Of a DNA stretch of 64,000 nt, positions 33,302 through 47,638 are shown piece by piece. Origin of the DNA: Cyanophora paradoxa (taxonomy: Eukaryota > Glaucocystophyceae > Cyanophorales > Cyanophoraceae); NCBI GenBank assembly GCA_004431415.1, contig QPMI01000614.1, positions 62,001 through 126,000 of the forward strand. The letters run 5' to 3'. Under the pieces are notes generated by a model. It worked only from the letters and a program-made list of their open reading frames with translations, was not told the origin of the DNA and made no database searches. How positions within the stretch are numbered: the first letter of the stretch is position 1; each line of letters starts with the position of its first letter. The position numbers and the translations under genes are program-made.

Positions 33302-34509
33302 CTATAGGACCCGGGAATGTCAACTTGAGGAGGCGACTTGCAATTCGGTCTTTGATCGAAGGGCCGGACTTCGATTCAGTGATTTGAGGTTCAAAATAAG
33401 GTGCCTGAAATTAAATAGAAAGAAATCGACTTCCAAGCTAGCTATATAGCTATCATAGTACTACGGTATATAGGCCCTGAAACCTGACTAGTGTACGTAC
33501 TGAGTGAGATCTAGATGCCATGCCATGATGCCATGACTCAGTGATGATGTACATGTAGGCGCCGTGGGCTCGCGGCGGCTTATGATCAAATCCGATGATC
33601 ATCGGATCTAGAGCCTCGCCGAGTCGGAGGCTTTAAGGCTTGCGCATCATGGCATGCATATGCGCATGCCCGCGGCCAACTTGGCAAGTAACACCGTGCA
33701 CCGTGGCACTGATCATCGGATCATGCATATGAGTTGAATGCCACTGCGGTCAACTGCGGCCTGCCTGCCAGGCCATGCCACTTTGTTTTTGAGATCTATC
33801 ACTGAGTCATCCGATGATGATGATCGGATGCCATGATTCCACTGGGCCAAGTTCGCATTAGTCACTGAGTTAAAGCCCCGGTCCCGGGGAGTCCCGACTG
33901 GCCCGGCCCCCGACTCGGCGAGGCCCTGCCGCAGTGCAGCCTGCCAGGCTGGCAGCCGCTGAGCTGCCGCAGTGCCGCCGGGCCGGACGCGGCCGCGGGC
34001 TGCACTGCCAGCCTGGCAGGCTGCGGCACTGCGGCAGCCTGCAGCCTCAGGCCGGGCCCTGAGGGCCTGGCAGCTGACTCGACAGTGACAGCTCATTCAT
34101 ATGATTATCAGCCTGGCACTGCGGCAGCGTGCTGATTGATCACGAGTGTAATTAACACGAAATTGCGGCTCGCCGAGTCGGGCGCCGCGCTTGTTTTGCC
34201 GCGAAAAACGGGTATGCTAGCTCAAGGCGACTTGGATCAAATTCGGTCTGTAAAATAATTGAGGCTCGACTAGCCGACTCGCTACTAGGCTAACCTCAGT
34301 AAATCTACTTTACTACCCATAAAATACTACGTCCCGCCCCGCGCGACATGCAAATGATGATTCATGATCAAGCTCAAGCTTCGAATAGAAATTACTGAGC
34401 ATTCAAGCTTCTGATGCCAATGCCGCGTGCAACCTGAACCTCGGAGCTACTAGGCTATCATCTAGCCTAGTAGCGCCCGCCCTGCTACTGTGTCGTACGT
34501 GTCTTGCGA
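33302..34509. repeat. AT-rich island with palindromes and CTGCCAGGC/GCACTGCGGCAG repeats
   Basis: No gene is seen. The left half is rich in TGATCATCGGAT and CCATGATGCC elements. At 33930-34130 there are nested inverted copies of cctgccaggctggcag and gccgcagtgc/gcactgcggc, so this stretch can fold into long imperfect hairpins. Confidence 0.55.
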
Positions 34510-36276
34510 TCAGCTCAACTCGGCCAGCGGCACGCAAGTACCTGACCGGGTCGCAAGTACCTGGAATTGGCTCTGCCCGTACCCGTAGCCGCCCTGGCCC
34601 CCGAACTGTCCCTGTGGTGCAGAGAGCGTCAACCGCTCGCTTCGAAGATTGATTCGAGACGATGGCAATTGCAATTGCAAGGTACGTACGCCTTGGTAGC
34701 CACCCTGGCCGAAACCCTGGGTACGGTAGCTCAGCCTGATCATGAGCGAGAAGCAGCGATACGGTCGGAAAGAGAAATTGTGCGCACGCCCTGGAAGCCG
34801 CCCTGCCCGAAGCCGCCCTGCCCGAAGCCTTGCCCAAAGCCGCCCTGCCCGAAGCCGCCCTGCCCGAAGCCTTGCCCAAAGCCGCCCTGCCCGAAGCCGC
34901 CCTGCCCGAAGCCTTGCCCAAAGCCGCCTTGCCCGAAGCCTCCCTGCCCGAAGCCGCCCTGCCCGGAGCCCTGAGCGCACAGCAGTTGCGGATCCGGATG
35001 TGAGGCGCAAAGCGCAGGCTTGAGGGCGTGAGAACGTACGCCCTGGAAGCCCTGGCCGCCGAACCCCCCGAAGCCTGTCCGAACGCAGGTTAGCGGCGCG
35101 GGGCCCGCGAGGCTGCGGTGGGCGCACCGCCGGGCCCGCCTCCAAGCTGCCGGCCAAGGCCGCCGCCTGCGACGCGTGAGACGGGCCTCGAGTGTGCGGG
35201 AGGCGGGACTCGCACCGGGGAGCCCTGGCGTGGCGTACTGCGCGAAGGGATCGTCCGGCTGGGGCAGCACCATCAACGGGCCGCCGCCAGGGACGCCGCC
35301 CGGGAACGCCTGCAGCGGAATTCTCTGAGCCCGACACCGGCACGGCACACACCGCGCGACGTGCTCGGGACCGCACCAGGGTGGCCGGGTCGCTAGGGTT
35401 CAGACGGTTCGGGTCCACACGGCCAGCCTCCTGCGAAGCGCAATCCAGTCAAACCCGGCACCCCTGAAAAATCCGAGGCCGGCGTCGCACGATCTCGCGA
35501 CGGATGAACTCCTGCATGCGCGTGTCATAGCGCGGCGGGAATTCGACGCCGCATCGCTCCGACTCACCTCCATGGCCTGCGCCTTCCGCGCGTGGTACTG
35601 CGCGCCCATGCGCCGCATCAGGAGAAACGGGCGAGTAAGCGGCGGAGTCGATGTGTATAATCCAGCGCGCCTGCGCGGGAATGCCGCCGCCGATGACGGC
35701 GTGGGGCGTGCGCTTCCGCTGCTCCAGCCTCGCCATGCAGATCTGCGAAGCGCAGGAGAGCATCAGGGAGCGCGGCTGCCGCGCGTCGGCGCAAGGCGCG
35801 CCTCGACGGCCTGCTCATGGGTGACTCCGGCTGCGCGGGCTCCTCGTGAGCAACGATGGCGCAAAGTGGCGGGGCTGCACGCACGAGGGATCAGGATCTG
35901 CCAAGCCAAGCGAGGACGGCGAGTCGAGTCAAGATGCAACGTGCGTCGCGTACAAGCGCTCGGAAAAACGCGTGGTGCGTGAAATAAGCAGCCCAATGCG
36001 CAAGAGCCAACTCTCCGAGAACTACGGGCTAGCGCTCCACGTGCACGCGAAGCAATCCGATCCGCGGCAGACCTCGAAGCCGGCGCTCGTCGGGATGACC
36101 TCTGCGGCCTGGCGTTCGGCCTCCCTGTTCGCAAGCGCCGGCGTCAGCGAGGTGCACACTCAGGAAAAGCCGGGGAGAGCTCGGGAGAGCTCGGGAGAGC
36201 AGCGGCGCCCGTGCGCGCGTCACCGCAGGGCCGCTCACCGGATGAGCTCCTGTCCGCTCTTCTGATAGGATGCCAT
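34510..36276 (-). CDS. Gly/Phe/Gln-repeat (prion-like) protein, unrecognised
   Basis: The likely start at 36276 gives MASYQKSGQELIR (intron) EAERQAAE. Plausible later exons read ICMARLEQRKRTPHAVIGGG, LMRRMGAQYHARKAQAME, EAGRVDPNRLNPSDPATL, then AFPGGVPGGGPLMVLPQPDD and PFAQYATPG. The C-terminal part is a low-complexity array: at 34976-34797 GQGGFGQGGFGQGF-type units of 12-15 nt repeat about a dozen times, followed by two small exons with the same theme (GFGQGGYQG, GQFGGQGGYGYGQSQFQ) and a stop at 34510. Such G/F/Q/Y-rich tails resemble prion-like or FG-type regions of RNA-granule and nuclear-pore proteins, but no folded domain supports either. Divergent from MCM3, about 150 bp apart. Confidence 0.5.
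34797..34976 (-). repeat. Coding minisatellite (GFGQGGFGQG units)
   Basis: The plus strand shows repeating ccctgcccgaagccg and cttgcccaaagccg units in a higher-order pattern of about 42 bp, read on the minus strand as GFGQG/GGFGQ. Confidence 0.85.
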
Positions 36277-36426
36277 CGTCGACGTCGGATCGTGTGCGGG
36301 GTGGCGGTCGGTGCGAGGTTCGTTGGCTTTGTACCCGAGACGCACCGGTGGCCGTACCCAAGCTCGGCCCGACCCCCCCACTTCCCGCCACTTGAGCCCG
36401 GCGAGCAGCGGTAGCATAGCCGCGGG

Positions 36427-40981
<4,555 letters not shown>

Positions 40982-41489
40982 CCCGCTCCCCCGTTGGTCG
41001 CGCGCGCTCCGAGGGTGGATGCGCTTCTCACCCAACTGATCATGTGATCATTAGGGGGTAGGCAGCTAGCTTATGTCTCGCCAGAGGCTGCCGCACCCCA
41101 AATCGTCTACGAATGCTAGCGCTGGAACCCGTACCGATACTTTTAGCAACGTATAGATTTACGTAGGCATGCAACTACTATATAAGTAGACGTGCCGACA
41201 CCCGGTGAACGTATGCACATGCACTTGCTCGGCGGACATCGTAGCACTGCATCTGAGTTTTCCTCTGATCATGATCATCGACAAGGACCCGCACTGCGGC
41301 AGCCCAGATCTGGACGAATTCGAATGTATATATGCGATGCTGGAAAAGTCGCGACGGGGCTATCGGTGCGCCTCAGCGCTAGCCTGGAAGCCCTGGGGCT
41401 CCGCCATACTCTGTAAATGTGGCAAGTCGAATATGCACATCACTCGATGCTGGGAAAGAAGCGACGGGGTCATCGGTCCGCTCCGGGAT
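40982..41489. other. Convergent intergenic region
   Basis: The 3' ends of MCM3 (+) and the CCCH gene (-) face each other across it. It includes AT-richer DNA and no recognised gene. Confidence 0.5.
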
Positions 41490-43228
41490 CTACTGCATGG
41501 AAAGCATGTACTCCTCCATCTTACTGAAGTCCTCCTCTCCTTCCACCCCCTCCTCAAGCACGTCCGACTCCACAACCTGCGCGGAACAGCTCGGACAAGC
41601 ATGAAGCACCACACCCCGACCCACGCGAACCTCTTCTGCGACGACCGACTCTGCAGACAGGGGCACAGCGGCTGGCGCAGTGCTTTCTGCAGCGGCTGCG
41701 GCCTTTGCGGCCGCTGCGCGGGCTGCTGGAGTCATGTTCTTCCGCGGCATCCCGACTGCCGATGTCTGTGGAACTGCGGCAGACGGAGCGGATGCGGCTG
41801 GCGTGGCGGCAGCGCCATCCGCGGAAGAGCTCCCCTTCTTCTTTTCCGCCATGAGCTCGTCGAACGATTTCACGCCAAAAGCTTTCTTTCCTGCTGCTGC
41901 CGCCGCCGCCACTTTGCCCGCCGCTACGGGCGCCGCTGGTGCTGCCGTCTTCGCCCCAGAAGAAGGGCCCGAGCTTCCGGAAGAAGCAACGGGCTTTCCA
42001 GTGACAGCGACTCGCTTGTTGGCGCCCCCAGAAGCTGGGGACTCGACGGATGGCCGCTTCTTCGCCGCCGAGGCCGGTGCAGTCCCCTCGGAGCCGCTGC
42101 CGGAAGCATCCGCGGCCGCCTGCGCCGTCTTGAGCTCCTTCTCTTTCCTCTTCTCCGCCATGATCTCGTCAAAGGTCTTCACTTTGCCCAGCTCCTGGGG
42201 GCCCTCCGGCGCCGAGCCGCCCACGTTGGGTCGCTGCGCTTCCTGTATCCGCGGACGCTGCTGATCTCGGTGTACGTCCCGCCCGTTCAAGCCACCGCGC
42301 ATGGCATGCGGGCCGTTCTCGAAGTCACGACGCGGCTGCTGCACGGCGGGTCGATCGATTGGCGCGGGCCGATCGTACGGCCGGGGTCGAGGGATCGCGT
42401 CTCGCTCGCGCTGCATCGGCCCTCCGCCGCGTGGTCTTGTTGCGAGCGGCTTCTCGTCGAACGCCCCGCCCTGTTGCTTCATCGCCAGCGTCGTCCTTAA
42501 GTCGCTCCGCTCCGGTCGGCCTGGCGGAGTTCCGAGCCGTGCGGCGACGGGGGCGCGCTCATCGCGCTGCTTTACTGTCTGCGAGATGGCTGCGACTAAC
42601 AGATTGCCGGCACGCCGCTGCTGACCTCCAGCTTGCTGGATCGGCGGCGGAGCTCGGGCAAAGCGGCCCGCCGCATCGCCATGCGCGGGAACGACGCGGC
42701 GAGATTGCGGCCCAGGCTGCTCGTAATCCGCTGAAGGATCGATGAGAAGATTGCTGTGTGGCGCGGTCATGACGGGCTGAACAGGCTGGACATGTGGGGC
42801 GAGTCGCGCGTCGTGACTGTACGGGCATAGGTTTCCCTTGTTACAGCCGGTCGGAGAGGCCCAGTAACGGCAGGGCGTAGCTGCAGGAGGCGCCACGGGG
42901 GCAAGAACAGGCGCCACAGCGCGAGTCTGCGAACGAATTTGATCATCAGACAAACGCAACACACACGAGAAGCGGTACAGGCACCGGGTGGCGAAATGTG
43001 CAGGCTCGATCGACGCAACCGCCAACGCCGGGCATCCACTTGCGGCAGGTCGTCGGGTTGGCCTTCGCCGCCTCGGAGTGCCTGAATGTACACGCGGCGC
43101 CCTGCTCTCGCGCGTGAGATAGCCGCGAAAGAAGTCGCTGGCATAAGCTCGCTCGAGTCGCTGACCCGCGTGCAGGCGCCCATGACGAAGAAGTGGCAAT
43201 CGCCAAGGCCAGCCATTCCAGTCGCCAT
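41490..43228 (-). CDS. CCCH zinc-finger protein, ZC3H11A-like
   Basis: Three CCCH fingers sit at the N-terminus, separated by short introns: GDCHFFVMGACTR (intron) GAACTFRHSEAAK, CRKWMPGVGGCVDRACTFRH, and CRYWASPTGCNKGNLCPYSH. The start is at 43228 (MATGMAGLGDCHFF). The order and spacing resemble the ZC3H11A family, whose animal members bind RNA and associate with the TREX mRNA-export machinery. The rest, about 430 residues in one exon, is basic and disordered, with two copies of a short motif (VKTFDEIMAEKRKEKE and VKSFDELMAEKKK) and Ala-rich linkers. The product ends KMEEYMLSMQ. Function beyond RNA binding is inference. Divergent from the E2F gene with about 150 bp between starts. Confidence 0.8.
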
Positions 43229-43379
43229 TGCTAGCTTCCCAAACGCAAGGTGATGCTCCGCGCTGCGCCTGCCCTTGGGCTAGGAGAGAGGCTGCAGCCC
43301 TGGCTGCTCCTTTCAGGGGTACAGTGCTCCAGGTCTTGGTTGTCGGAGCGACGAGCGGCTTCGAACTGATCGATCTGTC

Positions 43380-44562
43380 ATGTCGGTACAATGCGCTTGC
43401 CCGCGCTGCCCGAGCGTCGCTAACCGTGCGCAGGCGGATGCGCGCCCGGGGCCGTCGGATACGACAGATGACGAGCACGACAATACAAATCGTGCAAAGC
43501 GAGCTCGGCGCCCTCCGACGCGGTCGTCCTCCGGCGACAGCGCAGCCTCATCCAGCGCAACTTCGAGCAGCTCGCTGGCGCTCTTGACCAAACGAGTGTG
43601 CGAGCCCTCACAAACGGGACCAACAAACTCTTATGCGCGCGCAGTTCATCGCTCTTCTAGCCCCTAACGGCAGCATCGATCTGAATGCTGCCGCCGACAA
43701 GCTGAGTATTTCGAAGAGAAGACTTTACGATATCATCAACACGCTGGAGGGCGGTGCGGAAAAGCAATGCGATCTTGCCAGTGTTCCTCGAATTAATTCT
43801 AGATGCCCAGTCCAGTTGATTGAAAAGCTGGGCAAAAATTCTTGGGCCTGGCGAGGACCGAACATGCAGTTGTCCTCACAATGCTCTCGTCTTCGTGAGC
43901 AACTTGCAAGTTTGCAAGAGCAGGAGGTTGGTGTTGCTTTTTGCTTAAGCCTCATCTGGCATCTGACTGCTGCGAGAATGCAGAGAGAAGTCGAATCTAT
44001 TATAGAGGAAATGAATGAGAATCTAATAAGCACACGGAATGAGCAGACCAGGTAGCGGCTCCTTCTCATGCGTGCTAATGGTCCGCATGTGTCTCGCTCA
44101 TGCTCTTCTTCAGATTACCCTTGGGCAAGAGGCTGCTTTTCCTCACACAAAGAGATATTATGAATCAGGGTGAGTGAACCCCACCGGCTGTCACACTACT
44201 CTTACCAGCGGGGGTGCAGCATGGGCCGCAGGGAGGACCTTGATCGCTGTGCAGTGTGCAAAAGTGGACACTTGTTTTTGGTGGTTTCACGACTGATGCT
44301 GCTTTTCAGCTCCCAGTCACAAACTGGCTTCGAGCTTCAGGGTCCAGAACAGCTCGAGGGTGCATTTAAAGCATTTGGAGAGGGACATTTAGACATCTTT
44401 GTAAGCATTTTCTTGCTATTTTGTGCGCGGCACTCTTCCTCGAAACTGTTCATAAAAAGTGCGCAGGTGTTGGCTGAGAAAGGCGAAGTTCCCCCTGACC
44501 CTGACCTGGATCCAGATCTGGCCACACAACAACGGCCCGCTCTAGCAACAGAGAATCCGTAG
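43380..44562 (+). CDS. E2F-family transcription factor
   Basis: An N-terminal Ser/Asp-rich stretch and basic patch (NRAKRARRPP) leads into SLALLTKR (intron) FIALLAPNGSIDLNAAADKL, SISKRRLYDIINTLEG (intron), LIEKLGKNSWAWRGPN. This is the winged-helix DNA-binding domain of E2F with the signature RRxYD. A coiled-coil-like heptad region follows (CSRLREQLASLQEQE, MQREVESIIEEMNENL), consistent with dimerisation with a DP partner. The 3' exons after 44110 are uncertain, and a marked-box or Rb-binding motif is not clearly seen; one frame ends DPDLATQQRPALATENP. E2F controls S-phase genes such as MCM genes. Codon GC bias is weaker than in the genes to the left. Confidence 0.85.
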
Positions 44563-45960
44563 CAACATTAGGACGGAACTAAATCGCAAGTACGGGCTAC
44601 AGGTGCAGGATATACACTGCAGTGTCGTTAACATGGGCCCAGCCCATGGAGCTTGCACCCAGCCGGCCGGGCCATGCGTTGCCCACTGAGGGGAGTAATG
44701 CACCTCCCCGCAGACTCTGGCTACAGGTGCATGGCGTCTCGGGGCGGCGGGGTAGTCTCAAAATAGAGTCAGCATACGCCGGGGGCGCAAAAGGGTCAGA
44801 TCGAAATTGAATTCGAAAAACTTTGAATTCGAAATCGAAGCAAGCGGAGCGCACTTGATCATGATCGATCGCAACGTGAATATAGGTATATATACGTTCA
44901 AACCTCCACCAAATTAAAGGCGAGCCCCTGCCGCAGTGCGCATGCAGCTGTGCACGTGAGGGCACGATCGCGAAGGTTGAATATTAATTCGAATGGCCGA
45001 TATGCACGATCAACGTGAACGTTATAATTAATGCTTCGAATTCAGAAGAACGTTAACGAATTCAAATTAAAGTCCGATGCTCCAATATGCAATCGCGATC
45101 GGCCCCGGGGATCGGTACATATACCAAACCATGATCGAAATCGAAATATTGAATCAAAGTCCAACCAGTATTCCGCTTTCCATTAGGGCGTCCTTGATGT
45201 GCGCGCCCCCCCTCCGCAGGCTGACTCCATCATGCATGTCGTTAATGCTTCGAATTCAGAAGAAAATTAACAAAGTCAAATTAAAGTCCGATGCTCAAAT
45301 TTGCAATCGCGATCGGCCCCGGGGATCGGTACATATACCAAACCATGATCGAAATCGAAATATTGTCCAACCAGTATTCCGCTTTCCATTAGGGCGTCCT
45401 TGATGTGCGCACCCCCCTACCGCAGGCTGACTCCATGTCGGCGCCCCCACGGGGACCCTCACATCGGAGTGCGCCCCCGTTTGCTTTCATTTGGATCTCA
45501 AGACCTTTCGATTTCGATCTAACCCCTTTTCGCGCCCCCCGGCGCCCACCGCAGGCTGACTCCATGCCAGGCCCCCGGGGCCCCCCAGGGCCCGTAGGGG
45601 CTGCCGCCACCGCCCCAAGACGACCCCCCGCCGCCACAAGACGCGATGCAGCACCACGCCGTGCATGCGGGCACACGTAGCTCTAGCCAGCTAGAGTGTC
45701 CGCGGGGAGGCGCATTACTCTCCTTAGGGGGCCACGCAGGGCCCGGCCGGCCAGTTCGCTGGTGGGCTGGGCCCGCGGCCGCGGCGGCCGCAGTGTACAT
45801 TCCCACACTTGTAGCCCGGACCTGCGTTTTAATACGTGTCCAAATGCGTTCACCGGACCTCCTGTCCCCAAAGTGCAACCCCCTCCGCACGTGCAATGGA
45901 AACATGCATTCTCGAAGTAAAAAAAGGGACTTATCTACAAAGGCAACACAATTCAGCGGC
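44563..45960. repeat. Repeat-filled intergenic region
   Basis: It holds two copies of a dispersed GC-rich repeat (about 44640-44740, inverted, and 45660-45785, direct) and a roughly 205-bp tandem duplication at 45028-45436. It also has many gaattcgaa/atcgaaatcg elements. No gene is recognised. Confidence 0.6.
45028..45436 (+). repeat. Tandem duplication, two copies of about 205 bp
   Basis: Copy 1 runs from taatgcttcgaattcagaag near 45029 to cgcaggctgactccat near 45230, and copy 2 starts at the same sequence near 45242 and ends near 45436. They share long identical stretches, for example gcaatcgcgatcggccccgg, with a small deletion in copy 2 (gaatcaaa after atatt) and a few substitutions. A third isolated cgcaggctgactccatg lies at 45550. 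Confidence 0.85.
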
Positions 45961-47233
45961 TTAGTCGTCCACCTCCTCCACAGTTGTGCCGTCATTGCCC
46001 GCCTTCTGCTCACCGAACGTCATTGGCCGCCAGCGCTCAGAGAGGCATGAAAAACCAACCTTCTCGGTCTCCTCCTGCATATCCGACGTCCAGAGGGTCA
46101 GGTTGTCACGAAGCAGCTGCATGATGAGGGTGGAGTCCTGAACCGAAAAGAGAATCCATCATAAAGGCAAGGACCGTGCAGTTGTTGGTGGACAAAATGT
46201 ACCTTGTACGACTCGTCGCTAAGAGTGTCGAGCTCCGCAATCGCATCATCGAACGCCTGCTTTGCCAGCTGGCACGCGCTGTACGGAGTACTTGAGGCGA
46301 AGTTGTCAAAAACGCGCCGGAAAGTGCGAACCGATCAGGGAAGTTCAGAATCTCGTAGTAGAACACGGAGAAGTTGAGCGCGAGGCCAAGGCGAATGGGG
46401 TGGGTCGGAGGCAGTTCCGACGACGCAATGTCCGACGCCTGCTTGTAAGCCGCGAGCGAGTCGTCCGCAGCCGCCTGCCGGTCCGCGCCAGTCGCGAATT
46501 CCGCGAGATAGCGGTGGTAGTCGCCCTTCATCTTGTAGTAGAAGACCTTCGACTCACCGCTCGTCGCGGCCGGAATGAGGTGCTCCACCAAAATGCTAAG
46601 AATGTCACGGCAAATGCCGGCGAGCTCCTGCTCACAGAAGGATTGGACCACGCCGAAACATAGCAAAGGGAGCCAATCGCACCTGCTCGACCTTGATGCG
46701 GTAGTCACGAATCTTGGCCACGTGCGCAGTCTGGCCCTTGTTCTCCTCCTTCTGCTCAATGGAGGAGATGATCCGCCACGACGCACGGCGAGCGCCGATG
46801 ACGTTCTTGTAAGCAACCGAGAGGAGATTGCGCTCCTCGACGGTGAGCTCCAAGTCGAGCTTAGCGACCTTCTTCATGGCCTCCACCTAAGGACGAAACG
46901 GAGGAGGGCGTCAAGGGTTCGGACGCGCAGCCGGCGATTGGAGCGCGAACCATCTCATCGTAGCGCTCAGCTGCACGGACGATGCGGAGGAAAGAATCGC
47001 CGGAGTCAGCGGCAAGAGGAGGAACGGTTTGAATGTGCAGAGCCGGGTGCTATTCTCAACAGCCCAGGAGGCACGCTAGGTTGCGCAGAGAAGTGTCGGA
47101 TAAAGCAATTCACCTTGCTCGGCCAGCTGCGAGAAGGGGCGGGGGTTCAGGCGTCAGCGCAGGCCGCAGATCTCAAGCCACCTAAGGTGAGTGGCGGGAA
47201 GATCGTGCAAGGCGAACCTTGGCCATGTAGACC
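45961..47233 (-). CDS. 14-3-3 protein
   Basis: Minus-strand exons give nearly the whole fold: VYMAK, LAEQ (intron) AERYDEM (intron), [40 protein letters not shown] (signature 1), [67 protein letters not shown], and [20 protein letters not shown] (signature 2), then EETEK (intron) [14 protein letters not shown] and a stop at 45961-45963. The phosphopeptide-binding residues (Lys in VAYKNV, RR in GARRAS, the KMKGDYHRY Arg-Tyr pair, Asn in LALNFSV) are all visible. 14-3-3 dimers bind phosphoserine/threonine proteins. The first coding exon upstream of VYMAK was not found, so the 5' limit is open. Confidence 0.95.
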
Positions 47234-47638
47234 TGGACGATGAGCGCACGACAAGGTACACCACGAAGTCGTAAGCCAACGCGATGTAGGGGGACGCTCG
47301 CGCTGGCGCTAAATGCCCGCGGCGGCATCGTCGCCAGCCGGCGACATTCTAACACATCGACCGACGCACCTGCGCCTCACGCTCGTCGGCCATTGTCCTC
47401 TTTGGCGGTGGTTCGTTGTGTGTGTGTTGACTGTCAGGGGGGTACGCACGCACAGGAGCGCGGCTCAGCGCCCCAGCCAGCTTAGCGAAAATGACGCTGG
47501 AGCGCAGCTCGCGGCGCAGCGGCGGAAGGTTCCTATGAGAGGTCGCGCGCTGCGGATGGATGTTTTTGAATTCTTAGCGCAGGCGCACACAAGGCGGCGC
47601 GGACGTAAGCGTCGGCGACGTCGCCCTGTACGCGGTGA

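Noticed and set aside
41205-42500. 431-residue open frame opposite the CCCH gene
   Set aside because: It is antisense to the Ala/Lys-rich tail of the zinc-finger protein, where GC-rich alanine codons leave the reverse strand open.
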